In this document: positions 1-5,657 of the stretch, piece after piece
Position numbering within the stretch: the first letter of the stretch is position 1
Layout of the letters: every line of letters begins with the position of its first letter
Assembly: GCA_016215085.1 (NCBI GenBank)
Contig: JACRMD010000250.1
Coordinates: forward strand, 1 to 5,944
Length of the DNA: 5,944 nucleotides
From: Solirubrobacterales bacterium
GTDB lineage: Bacteria; Actinomycetota; Thermoleophilia; Solirubrobacterales; Solirubrobacteraceae
Direction: 5' to 3'
Position numbers and translations under genes: made by a program
The notes under the pieces: model-generated
Seen by the model: only the letters and a program-made list of their open reading frames with translations
Told to the model about the DNA's origin: nothing
Databases searched by the model: none

Positions 1-170
1 CGGGCGCGCTCGAAGTAGGCGGCGAGGTCGCCGCCGTGCTCGTCGGCCTCCGTGGCGAGCATGCGGTCCGCGTCGGCGATCCGGTCGCGGCGCGACGCGT
101 CGGCGAAGGCGACGGCGAACGGGGCGAGCACGATCCCGACCAGGAGCGCCAGGAGCGAGAAGCGGCGCAT
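1..170 (-). CDS. N-terminus of a membrane-anchored or exported protein (partial, runs off left edge)
   Basis: Reading the minus strand from the ATG at 168-170 gives 56 codons open to the window edge, so the rest of the protein is missing. It begins MRRFSLLALLVGIVLAPFAV, a short Arg-rich n-region and about 17 hydrophobic residues, fitting a signal anchor or signal peptide. A charged stretch (residues 24-56, rich in Asp, Arg, Glu and Ala, ending AAYFERA) follows and looks helical. In Thermoleophilia such a layout is common at the extracytoplasmic start of sensor proteins with GGDEF or kinase domains, but no such domain lies within the window, so this is only a suggestion. The start is supported by a TACACG hexamer 6 nt upstream and by high GC in third codon positions. 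It is divergent from ispH with 73 bp between starts. Confidence 0.6.
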   Translation of the reverse strand, partial: MRRFSLLALLVGIVLAPFAVAFADASRRDRIADADRMLATEADEHGGDLAAYFERA

Positions 171-176
171 GGCACC

Positions 177-182
177 CGTGTA
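177..182 (-). promoter_or_regulatory. Candidate -10 element for the left-edge minus-strand gene
   Basis: On the minus strand TACACG (five of six bases equal to the ispH -10 TACACT) ends 6 nt before the ATG at 170. That spacing would place transcription start at or within a base or two of the ATG, giving a leaderless mRNA. No convincing -35 was seen. The call rests on position and on the same arrangement at other starts in the window. Confidence 0.35.
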
Positions 183-203
183 GTCGGTGTCCGGTGCCGG
201 ACT

Positions 204-235
204 TTGAACGGCGGCGGGCACCGGCTTCGTACACT
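204..235 (+). promoter_or_regulatory. Candidate ispH promoter (leaderless)
   Basis: TACACT at 230-235 matches the TANNNT -10 pattern and ends 8 nt before the ispH ATG at 244, so transcription would start at or next to the start codon. TTGAAC at 204-209 resembles a -35, but the 20-nt spacer is longer than the usual 17-18, so the -10 is the stronger part of the call. No Shine-Dalgarno precedes the ATG (the bases just before it are GCCCCGAG), which fits a leaderless transcript. Confidence 0.45.
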
Positions 236-243
236 GCCCCGAG

Positions 244-1203
244 ATGGCCACCACCGTCGAGAAGCTGCTGCTCGCCCGCCCGCGCGGCTACTGCGCCGGC
301 GTCGACCGCGCCGTGCAGACCGTCGAACGCGCCCTCGAGCTCTACGGCGCCCCGGTCTACGTGCGCAAGGAGATCGTCCACAACAAGCACGTGGTCGAGC
401 AGCTGCGCGAGCGCGGCGCCGTCTTCGTCGAGGAGCTCGACGACACGATCCCCGAGGGCGCCATCACCGTCTTCTCGGCCCACGGCGTCTCGCCGATGGT
501 CCACGCGGAGGCCGAGCGCCGCGAGCTGCGCACGATCGACGCGACCTGCCCGCTGGTGACGAAGGTCCACCGCGAGGCGGTCAAGTTCGCCCAGGACGGC
601 TACACGATCGTCCTCATCGGCCACGCCGGCCACGAGGAGGTCGAGGGGACGATGGGCGAGGCCCCGGACCACATCGTGCTCGTCGAGACCGAGGAGGACG
701 TCGACCGCCTCGAGGTCGACGACCCGGAGAAGATCGCCTACATCTCGCAGACCACGCTGTCGGTCGACGAGACGCGCGCGATCATCAACCGGCTGCGGGC
801 CAAGTTCCCCGCGATCACCGGTCCCCGCACCGACGACATCTGCTACGCGACGACCAACCGCCAGGCCGCCGTCAAGCAGATGGCGCCGCACTGCGACCTC
901 GTCCTGGTCATCGGCTCCAGGAACTCGTCGAACTCCAACCGGCTCGTGCAGGTCACGCGCGAGCTGGGCACCGAGTCGCACCTCATCGACAACGAGTCCG
1001 AGGTCGACGAGACGTGGCTGGAGGGCAAGCGCGTCGTGGGCATCACCTCCGGCGCCAGCGCACCCGACGAGCTCGTCCAGCGCCTCGTGGCCTTCTTCCG
1101 CGAGCGCGGCGTCGAGGACGTCGAGGAGTTCCAGGTCGTCCAGGAGGACGTCCGCTTCATGCTCCCCAAGGCCATCCGCCAGGCGATGGCCGCCTCCGCG
1201 TAG
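244..1203 (+). CDS. ispH: 4-hydroxy-3-methylbut-2-enyl diphosphate reductase (IspH/LytB)
   Basis: This 319-residue cytoplasmic iron-sulfur enzyme catalyses the last MEP-pathway step, reducing HMBPP to IPP and DMAPP. The length is normal for the family. The three cluster-binding cysteines are visible: C17 in RGYCAGV, C102 in DATCP and C200 in DDICYATTNRQ. Substrate-site residues are also present: H46 in VHNKH, H80 in SAHGV, H130 and the proton-relay E132 in GHEEVEGTMG, T170/T171 in SQTTLSVDET, the NSSN run at 227-230, and S272 in SGASAPD. The protein looks complete and active. The ATG is chosen because the conserved core begins at residue 8 and a -10 hexamer sits just upstream. It stands alone, with ggt 48 bp downstream on the same strand. 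No other isoprenoid gene is in the window. Confidence 0.97.
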   Translation: MATTVEKLLLARPRGYCAGVDRAVQTVERALELYGAPVYVRKEIVHNKHVVEQLRERGAVFVEELDDTIPEGAITVFSAHGVSPMVHAEAERRELRTIDATCPLVTKVHREAVKFAQDGYTIVLIGHAGHEEVEGTMGEAPDHIVLVETEEDVDRLEVDDPEKIAYISQTTLSVDETRAIINRLRAKFPAITGPRTDDICYATTNRQAAVKQMAPHCDLVLVIGSRNSSNSNRLVQVTRELGTESHLIDNESEVDETWLEGKRVVGITSGASAPDELVQRLVAFFRERGVEDVEEFQVVQEDVRFMLPKAIRQAMAASA

Positions 1204-1212
1204 GCAGACCGC

Positions 1213-1239
1213 CCCAGGACTCGAAACGGCGGGCCTGGG
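1213..1239 (+). terminator. Weak hairpin after ispH
   Basis: CCCAGG (1213-1218) and CCTGGG (1234-1239) form a 6-bp GC-rich stem around a 15-nt loop, 9 bp after the ispH stop. There is no T-tract and the loop is long, so it may be a weak terminator, an attenuator for read-through into ggt, or chance in GC-rich DNA. Confidence 0.2.
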
Positions 1240-1245
1240 TATCGG
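1240..1245 (+). promoter_or_regulatory. Possible -10 element for ggt
   Basis: TATCGG ends 6 nt before the ggt ATG at 1252, the position where other starts in this window have a TANNNT hexamer, but the final T is missing. The overlapping GGGTAT (1237-1242) also resembles the -10 of SigB/SigF-type promoters, yet no GTTT-like -35 was found about 15 nt upstream. Support is weak, and ggt may instead be read through from ispH. Confidence 0.22.
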
Positions 1246-1251
1246 ACGGCC

Positions 1252-3117
1252 ATGCGCCGTCTGGTCCTGGTCCTGGCCACCCTGCTGCTCGCGCTGCCCG
1301 CCGCGGCGTCCGCCGAGCCGCGCGACCTCGCCAAGCAGCCGACCGCCGTCGGCGCCGGGGGCAGCGCCGCGACCGTCGACGCCGTCGCCACCCAGGCGGC
1401 CATCCGCGCGCTGAAGGCGGGCGGCAACGCCGTGGACGCCTCGATCGCCGCCGCCGGCGTGCTCGGGGTCGTCGAGCCCTACTCGTGCGGCATCGGCGGC
1501 GGCGGCTTCATGGCGATCTACACGGCGCGCGACGGCCAGGTCCACACGATCGACTCGCGCGAGACCGCGCCGGCCGCGATGGGCCCGGACGCGTTCGCGG
1601 GGCTCACCGCCTTCGCCGACCAGCGCGTCAGCGGCATGAGCGTCGGCGTGCCGGGCACGCCGCGCGGCTGGGAGAAGGCGCTGGCCGAGTACGGGACGTG
1701 GCCGCTGAAGCGGGCGCTGCGCGACGGCATCCGCGCCGCGACGCGCGGCTTCACCGTCGACCAGACGTTCTTCAACCAGACCGACGAGGCCAAGGCGATC
1801 TTCGCCGACTTCCCGGCCACCGCGGCGCTGTACCTCGACGAGGACGGCACGCCGCGCGACGTCGGCACGGTCATCCGTAACCGCGACCTGGCCCGGACCT
1901 ACCGGCTGCTGGCCAAGCAGGGCATGGACGCGTTCTACTCCGGCCCGCTGGCCCGGGCGATCGTCGACGCGGTGCAGCACCCGCCGGTGGCGCCGGGGGC
2001 CGCTCGCGAGCCGCGGCCCGGCCTGATGGAGCTCTCGGACCTGTCCGGCTACGAGGCCCTGGACCGCGACCCGACGCACATCACCTACCGCGGCCTGGAC
2101 GTCTTCGGCATGGGGCCGCCGTCCAGCGGCGGCTCGACGGTCGGCGAGATCCTCAACATCCTCGAGGGCTACGACCTCGGCGCGCTGCCGCGCGAGCAGG
2201 CGCTGCACTACTACCTCGAGGCCTCACGGCTGGCCTACGCCGACCGCGGCGCCTACCTGGGCGACCCGGCGTTCGTCGACGTGCCCCTGGCCGGCCTGCT
2301 CTCGGACTCCTTCGCGGCCGAGCGGCGCGGCAAGATCACCGAGGCCGCGGCGGTGAGCCCGGTCCAGCCCGGCGACCCGACCGACGACGGCGCCGGCCCG
2401 GCCAAGGCCGACGGCAGCGCCTCGGCCCGCCGCGTGGGCTCGACGACGAACCTCACGGTCACCGACCGCTGGGGCAACGTCGTGGACTACACCTTCACCA
2501 TCGAGCAGACCGGCGGCAACGGCATGGTCGTGCCGGGCTACGGGTTCCTCCTCAACAACGAGCTGACCGACTTCAACATCGGGCCCGACGGCACGAGCCC
2601 CCAGAGCGCCAACCAGATCGCCGGCGGCAAGCGCCCGCGCTCGTCGATCGCGCCGACGATCGTGCTGCGCGACGGCAAGCCCGCCTTCGCGCTCGGCTCG
2701 CCGGGCGGCGCGTCGATCATCACGACGGTCGCGCAGACGATCATCAACCACGTGGACTTCGGCATGACGCTGCCGGAGGCGATTGCCGCGCCGCGGCTCA
2801 GCCAGCGCAACTCGCCCACGACGCAGACCGAGCAGGAGTTCCTCGGCACGCCGGACGCGCAGGCGCTCGAGGCGCGCGGGCACAAGTTCACCGTGAGCAC
2901 CGGCACCGGCGCGCAGATCGGCGCGGCGACGGCGGCCGAGTGGCTCGGCGGCCCGACGTGGCTCGCGGCGGCCGAGCCCGTGCGCCGCGGCGGCGGCGCC
3001 GCGGCGGTGGTCAAGCCGCAGCGGCCCGGCCACGACGGCCGGGGCCACGGCCACGGCCCCGGCAAGGGCGAGCGGCGCGGCGGCCACGGCCACGGCCGCT
3101 CACGCGCCCGTCGCTAG
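1252..3117 (+). CDS. ggt: Secreted gamma-glutamyltranspeptidase (Ntn hydrolase)
   Basis: This 621-residue exported enzyme hydrolyses or transfers gamma-glutamyl groups from glutathione-like compounds. Residues 1-21 form a Sec signal peptide with an ASA cleavage site before E22. The proenzyme must cut itself before a Thr: T398, the first Thr of GSTTNLTV, fits as nucleophile, giving a large subunit of about 376 residues and a small one of about 224. Other family marks are R103 in DSRETAP (gamma-glutamate carboxylate binding), GPPSSGGS with ILNILEGYDL in the large subunit, LLNNELTDF, S464/S465 in RPRSSIAPT, and the oxyanion glycines G485/G486 in GSPGG. The last ~48 residues (574-621) are an added low-complexity Gly/His/Arg tail beyond the catalytic fold, with five His. 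Its physiological substrate is not shown by the sequence. It ends 17 bp before a strong hairpin. Confidence 0.95.
   Translation: MRRLVLVLATLLLALPAAASAEPRDLAKQPTAVGAGGSAATVDAVATQAAIRALKAGGNAVDASIAAAGVLGVVEPYSCGIGGGGFMAIYTARDGQVHTIDSRETAPAAMGPDAFAGLTAFADQRVSGMSVGVPGTPRGWEKALAEYGTWPLKRALRDGIRAATRGFTVDQTFFNQTDEAKAIFADFPATAALYLDEDGTPRDVGTVIRNRDLARTYRLLAKQGMDAFYSGPLARAIVDAVQHPPVAPGAAREPRPGLMELSDLSGYEALDRDPTHITYRGLDVFGMGPPSSGGSTVGEILNILEGYDLGALPREQALHYYLEASRLAYADRGAYLGDPAFVDVPLAGLLSDSFAAERRGKITEAAAVSPVQPGDPTDDGAGPAKADGSASARRVGSTTNLTVTDRWGNVVDYTFTIEQTGGNGMVVPGYGFLLNNELTDFNIGPDGTSPQSANQIAGGKRPRSSIAPTIVLRDGKPAFALGSPGGASIITTVAQTIINHVDFGMTLPEAIAAPRLSQRNSPTTQTEQEFLGTPDAQALEARGHKFTVSTGTGAQIGAATAAEWLGGPTWLAAAEPVRRGGGAAAVVKPQRPGHDGRGHGHGPGKGERRGGHGHGRSRARR
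3043..3097 (+). repeat. Duplicated 16-mer encoding the His-Gly tail of Ggt
   Basis: GGCCACGGCCACGGCC occurs exactly twice, at 3043-3058 and 3082-3097, in the same reading frame. Each copy encodes a GHGHG-type run. The copies are 39 bp apart (13 codons), so the tail could have grown by in-frame duplication or slippage. The segment between them reads PGKGERRG. Confidence 0.7.
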
Positions 3118-3133
3118 CGCCCCGCGATCGAAC

Positions 3134-3168
3134 GCGACGAAAGCCGGAACTGTTCCGGCTTTCGTCGC
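3134..3168. terminator. Bidirectional terminator between ggt and arsR
   Basis: A perfect 16-bp inverted repeat has arms at 3134-3149 and 3153-3168 (GCGACGAAAGCCGGAA and its complement) with a CTG loop; in DNA the symmetry extends to 17 bp around one central T. It lies between two convergent stop codons (ggt at 3117, arsR at 3179). The T-tract after the stem is absent on either strand, as is frequent for hairpin terminators in GC-rich actinobacteria. It is symmetric and can serve both genes. Confidence 0.8.
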
Positions 3169-3178
3169 ACTCACGGCG

Positions 3179-3496
3179 CTACAGCCGCTCGTGCAGCCGC
3201 GCCAGGCGCTCGTCCCAGCGGGCGCCGGTGCTGGCCATCCACGCCATCGCGTCGGCCATCGGGGCGGGGGTGAGGCGGTAGCGCGCCTCGCGGCCCTCGC
3301 GCTCGACCTCGGCCAGGCCGGCGTCGTGGAGCACCGCGAGGTGCTTGGCGATGGCCTGGCGCGTGACCGGCAGCTCGTCGGCGAGCGCCGAGGCGGTGAG
3401 CCCCGGGCGCTCGGCCAGCAGCCGGACGACCTCCCGGCGTGTCGGGTCGGCGAGCGCGGCGAAGACCGCGCCGGTGGTGTCGTGCTCTAGGCGCAC
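3179..3496 (-). CDS. ArsR-family winged-helix transcriptional repressor
   Basis: This is a 105-residue DNA-binding protein. After a helix typical of the family (VFAALADPTRREVVRLLAER, residues 11-30) comes the helix-turn-helix LTASALADELPVTRQAIAKHLAVLHDAG (33-60), with recognition helix around TRQAIAKHLAVL. The wing is VEREGREARYRLT (64-76) and a C-terminal dimerisation helix runs from about 80 to 105. It has no cysteine at all and lacks the ELCVCDL-type metal site of ArsR/SmtB, so it is not a classical arsenic or zinc sensor. The GTG start at 3494-3496 overlaps the last codons of the SRPBCC gene by 10 bp, no Shine-Dalgarno is seen, and translational coupling is likely. It probably represses its own unit through the two palindromes at 3813-3828 and 3852-3867. 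The inducing signal is unknown. Confidence 0.9.
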   Translation of the reverse strand: MRLEHDTTGAVFAALADPTRREVVRLLAERPGLTASALADELPVTRQAIAKHLAVLHDAGLAEVEREGREARYRLTPAPMADAMAWMASTGARWDERLARLHERL

Positions 3497-3822
3497 GCCA
3501 GCATCCGCGGGCCGTCCGCGGCGCGGGCGGCGACGCTCGCGCCGACGGCGCGCAGCGTGACCAGCGGGAGCTCCACGACCGTGACGCGCGTGCCGTCCTC
3601 GGCGTCGTCGAGCGTGATGTCGACCAGCGTGCGGCCGCCGTCGTCGCCGTCCCAGGTGAACGAGAGCCGCCGGCCCTCGACGACCTCCTCGTCGACGGCG
3701 CGGCGCTCCTCGCGCTCGAGCCCGAGCCAGTCGTCGTCGCACACCGCGGCCCAGGCCTCCTCGCGGGGCACCGGGAGGAGCGTCTCGCGCCGGACGGCGC
3801 CCGCCTCTTCGTGCAACTGCAT
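3487..3822 (-). CDS. Small SRPBCC (START/Bet v1-like) protein, partner of ArsR
   Basis: This is a 111-residue cytoplasmic protein. It opens like AHSA1/polyketide-cyclase-type SRPBCC domains: a first strand (VRRETLLPVPREEAWAAVCD, residues 10-29), then VVEGRRLSFTWDGDDGGRTLVDITLDD (47-73) and GTRVTVVELPL (78-88), an alternating strand pattern. It is shorter than the usual 130-160 residues and the long C-terminal helix is reduced to about 20 residues, which seems common in ArsR-linked copies. The fold encloses a hydrophobic pocket, but ligand and reaction are unknown. The ATG at 3820-3822 is preferred over an in-frame ATG at 3855 because a TAGCAT -10 lies 8 nt before it and the longer form would run through the promoter and an operator. 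It is first in the unit and is followed by arsR with a 10-bp overlap. Confidence 0.8.
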   Translation of the reverse strand: MQLHEEAGAVRRETLLPVPREEAWAAVCDDDWLGLEREERRAVDEEVVEGRRLSFTWDGDDGGRTLVDITLDDAEDGTRVTVVELPLVTLRAVGASVAARAADGPRMLACA

Positions 3823-3828
3823 GGTTGC
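3813..3828. promoter_or_regulatory. Operator box 2 (palindrome over the SRPBCC start)
   Basis: GCAACTGCATGGTTGC has 5-bp inverted arms (GCAAC/GTTGC) around 6 bp. It spans the SRPBCC start codon and the inferred start of its leaderless transcript. With flanks, it matches box 1 at 15 of 19 positions (TGCAAC-N5-GGTTGCGC at 3812-3830). It is a likely binding site for the co-encoded ArsR protein. A second inverted repeat, GCATG-N6-CATGC (3819-3834), overlaps it. Confidence 0.6.
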
Positions 3829-3830
3829 GC

Positions 3831-3859
3831 ATGCTACCGTGCCCGGAACCTGCAACCAA
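3831..3859 (-). promoter_or_regulatory. SRPBCC-arsR promoter
   Basis: On the minus strand TTGGTT (3859-3854) and TAGCAT (3836-3831) are separated by 17 nt, a good -35/-10 pair. The -10 ends 8 nt before the ATG at 3822, so the mRNA would start at or next to the start codon with no leader. Both elements are bracketed by the two palindromes, as expected for autorepression. Confidence 0.6.
3835..3840 (+). promoter_or_regulatory. Candidate -10 element of clpP
   Basis: TACCGT matches TANNNT and shares its TA step (3835-3836) with the opposite-strand TAGCAT. Start of transcription would fall near 3847, leaving a leader of about 50 nt that includes operator box 1 and the Shine-Dalgarno. The expected -35 position (about 3812-3817, TGCAAC) is weak and lies inside box 2. 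Confidence 0.4.
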
Positions 3860-3867
3860 ACGGTTGC
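3852..3867. promoter_or_regulatory. Operator box 1 (palindrome over the SRPBCC -35)
   Basis: GCAACCAAACGGTTGC has perfect 6-bp inverted arms (GCAACC/GGTTGC) around AAAC. It contains the inferred -35 of the SRPBCC promoter (TTGGTT, minus strand, 3859-3854) and, on the plus strand, lies just after the inferred clpP transcription start. It is the better of the two palindromes and repeats 39 bp from box 2. It is the likely ArsR operator and a possible block on clpP transcription. Confidence 0.7.
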
Positions 3868-3881
3868 GCTTCCGTCGTACC

Positions 3882-3888
3882 AAGGAGG
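3882..3888 (+). promoter_or_regulatory. Strong Shine-Dalgarno of clpP
   Basis: AAGGAGG, 8 nt before the ATG at 3897, fixes the clpP start and excludes upstream in-frame starts at 3825 and 3831. It is the only strong ribosome binding site at a gene start in the window. Confidence 0.85.
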
Positions 3889-3896
3889 CCCACGCC

Positions 3897-4523
3897 ATGC
3901 CCCTCGTCCCCGTCGTCATCGAGCAGTCCCCGCGCGGCGAGCGCTCGTTCGACATCTACTCGCGGCTGCTCAACGACCGCGTCGTCTTCCTCGGCAGCCA
4001 GATCGACGACGAGATCGCCAACCTCGTCGTCGCCCAGCTCCTGCACCTCGAGGCCGACGACCCGGGCAAGGACATCAACCTGTACGTCAACTCGCCCGGC
4101 GGCAGCGCGTACGCCGCGCTGGCCATCTACGACGCGATGCAGTTCGTCGCGTGCGACGTCGCCACGATCTGCTGCGGCATCGCGATGTCCGGCGGCTCGC
4201 TGGTCCTCGCCGGCGGGGCGGAGGGCAAGCGCATGGCGCTGCCCAACGCGCGGATCCTCATCCACCAGCCGCACGGCTCCTACCAGGGCCAGAGCACCGA
4301 CATGGAGATCCACGCCCGCGAGGCGATCGCCCTGCGCCGCCGCTACGAGGAGATCTACGCCCACCACACCGGCCAGGACGCCGCGCGCGTCAAGGCCGAC
4401 ATCGAGCGCGACCGCTACTTCACCTCCGAAGAGGCGGTCGCCTACGGGCTGATCGACCGCGTCGTCAGCGCGCGCGGCGCGATCAACCGGCCGGCGGCGG
4501 GCCTGGCGGCGCAGGCGAGCTGA
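3897..4523 (+). CDS. clpP: ATP-dependent Clp protease proteolytic subunit (ClpP)
   Basis: This is a 208-residue serine peptidase subunit that assembles into tetradecameric chambers and works with a Clp ATPase. The catalytic triad is in place: S98 in GIAMSGGS, H123 in RILIHQPHG and D172 in ERDRYFTSEEA. The N-terminal SPRGERSFDIYSRLLNDRVVFLG, the NSPGGS loop (65-70) and the handle region QGQSTDMEIHARE (130-142) follow the family, and the length is normal. The residue after the nucleophile is Gly99 where most ClpPs have Met (SMG), and C92/C93 sit just before the active site, so this may be a paralogue rather than the main ClpP. The trigger factor, second clpP and clpX usually found beside clpP are absent here. 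It is divergent from SRPBCC-arsR and its 3' end overlaps the CoA-transferase gene. Confidence 0.95.
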   Translation: MPLVPVVIEQSPRGERSFDIYSRLLNDRVVFLGSQIDDEIANLVVAQLLHLEADDPGKDINLYVNSPGGSAYAALAIYDAMQFVACDVATICCGIAMSGGSLVLAGGAEGKRMALPNARILIHQPHGSYQGQSTDMEIHAREAIALRRRYEEIYAHHTGQDAARVKADIERDRYFTSEEAVAYGLIDRVVSARGAINRPAAGLAAQAS

Positions 4524-5643
4524 GCCACTCGCGCAGCGCGGCGGAGTGCTCGCCCAGGCGCGGCGGGCGGCGCCGGACCTCCACCGGCGTCCCCGACAGG
4601 CGTAGGGGCGAGCGCACCGTCCGCACGCCGTCGACCTCGACGACCGGCTCCAGGCCCAGCTCTTCGGCGAACGCGAACGCCTGCGCGACGTCGTGGATCG
4701 GCCCGGCCGGGACGCCCGCGTCGGTGAGCCGCGTGACCCACTCGGCGGCCGGGAGCGTCGCGAAGCGCGCCTCGAGCTCGGCGCCCAGCGCGTCGCGGTG
4801 CTCGAGCCGCGCGCTGTTGGTGGCGAACCGCTCGTCGGTGGCGAGCGCGGGCCGCTCGATCGCCGCGCACAGCCGCGCGAAGATCGCGTCGTTGCCGCAG
4901 GCCACGGCCAGCTCGCCGTCGGCGGCGCGGAACGTCTCGTAGGGCGTGATCGACGGGTGGCGGTTGCCGAGCCGGCCGGGGACCACGCCGGCGAGCACGT
5001 GCGCCGAGCCCTGGTTGAGCAGGCCGGCCAGCGCGCTGTCCATGAGGTTGACCTCGATGCGCTGCCCGGCGCCGTCGCGGTCGCGCGCCCGCAGCGCGGC
5101 CAGCACGCCGATCGCCGCGTGCAGGCCGCAGACCATGTCGATGAGCGCCGCGCCGACCTTCAGCGGCCGGCCGTCGGGCTCGCCGGTGACCGACATCAGG
5201 CCGCTCATGGCCTGCAGCAGCAGGTCGTAGCCGGGCAGCCGCGCGGCCGCCTCGCCGCTGCCGAACGCGCTGATCGAGCACGTCACGACGCCGGGGTTGT
5301 CGCGGGCGACCGTCTCGTGGTCGAGGCCCCAGCGCGCCATGAGCCCGGGGCGGAAGCTCTCGACGACGACGTCCGCGCGGCGCGCGAGCTCCCGCGCGAG
5401 CGCGACGTCCGCCGGGTCGCCGAGGTCGAGCGCCAGCGAGCGCTTGCCGCGGTTGAGGCCCAGGTAGTAGGTCGAGCCCTCCTCCACGTAGGGCGGGCCC
5501 CAGTGGCGCGTGTCGTCGCCCCCGTCCGGCCGCTCGACCTTGACGACCTCGGCCCCGAGGTCGGCCAGGACCATCGTGCACAGCGGGCCGGCGAGGACGC
5601 GGGAGAAGTCGGCGACGAGCACGCCGTCGAGGGAGGGCTGCAC
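4483..5643 (-). CDS. Class III CoA-transferase (CaiB/BaiF family)
   Basis: This is a 386-residue cytoplasmic enzyme that moves CoA between carboxylic acids through an aspartyl-CoA intermediate. Family marks in order are VADFSRVLAGPLCTMVLADLG and AEVVKVERPDGGDDTR (CoA-binding N-terminus), LNRGKRSLALDL, ADVVVESFRPG, QAMSGLMSVTGEPDGRP, and GAALIDMVCG, whose Asp is residue 169 from the chosen start, aligning with catalytic Asp169 of formyl-CoA transferase. The C-terminal part has VPAGPIHDV and PRLGEH. The GTG at 5641-5643 is preferred over an ATG at 5685: conserved sequence begins right after it, a TAGCGT hexamer lies 8 nt upstream, and the longer form would run through the promoter and into the opposite gene. 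The family covers carnitine, formate, succinate and bile-acid substrates, so the substrate cannot be named. The gene ends inside clpP, overlapping by 41 bp. Confidence 0.92.
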   Translation of the reverse strand: MQPSLDGVLVADFSRVLAGPLCTMVLADLGAEVVKVERPDGGDDTRHWGPPYVEEGSTYYLGLNRGKRSLALDLGDPADVALARELARRADVVVESFRPGLMARWGLDHETVARDNPGVVTCSISAFGSGEAAARLPGYDLLLQAMSGLMSVTGEPDGRPLKVGAALIDMVCGLHAAIGVLAALRARDRDGAGQRIEVNLMDSALAGLLNQGSAHVLAGVVPGRLGNRHPSITPYETFRAADGELAVACGNDAIFARLCAAIERPALATDERFATNSARLEHRDALGAELEARFATLPAAEWVTRLTDAGVPAGPIHDVAQAFAFAEELGLEPVVEVDGVRTVRSPLRLSGTPVEVRRRPPRLGEHSAALREWLSSPAPPGPPPAG

Positions 5644-5651
5644 GGGGCCGC

Positions 5652-5657
5652 ACGCTA
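5652..5657 (-). promoter_or_regulatory. -10 element of the CoA-transferase gene
   Basis: On the minus strand TAGCGT ends 8 nt before the GTG start at 5643, giving a leaderless transcript. It shares the TA step at 5656-5657 with the opposite-strand TACCGT. No good -35 is seen 17 nt upstream (CAGGGT). Confidence 0.45.

Noticed and set aside
1237..1242. GGGTAT as a SigB/SigF-type promoter of ggt
   Set aside because: The -10 matches, but no GTTT-like -35 is present at the needed distance, so it is not called as a stress-sigma promoter.
36..1880. A 614-codon plus-strand open frame overlapping ispH and ggt
   Set aside because: Its translation is an Arg/Gly/Ala/Pro-rich string with no domain, as expected for an off-frame reading of GC-rich genes; the ispH and ggt frames show full family motifs over the same bases.
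2224..3093. A 289-codon minus-strand open frame inside ggt
   Set aside because: Composition is that of an antisense shadow and no motif was recognised; ggt on the plus strand is intact across the region.
3179..3496. A metal-sensing (arsenic/zinc) role for the ArsR protein
   Set aside because: The protein has no Cys and the metal-site position reads ALADEL, so a classical metalloregulator is not supported.
3825..3896. N-terminal extension of ClpP from upstream TTG (3825) or ATG (3831)
   Set aside because: The AAGGAGG at 3882-3888 is ideally spaced for the ATG at 3897, family similarity begins there, and the extension would run through the operator and promoter.
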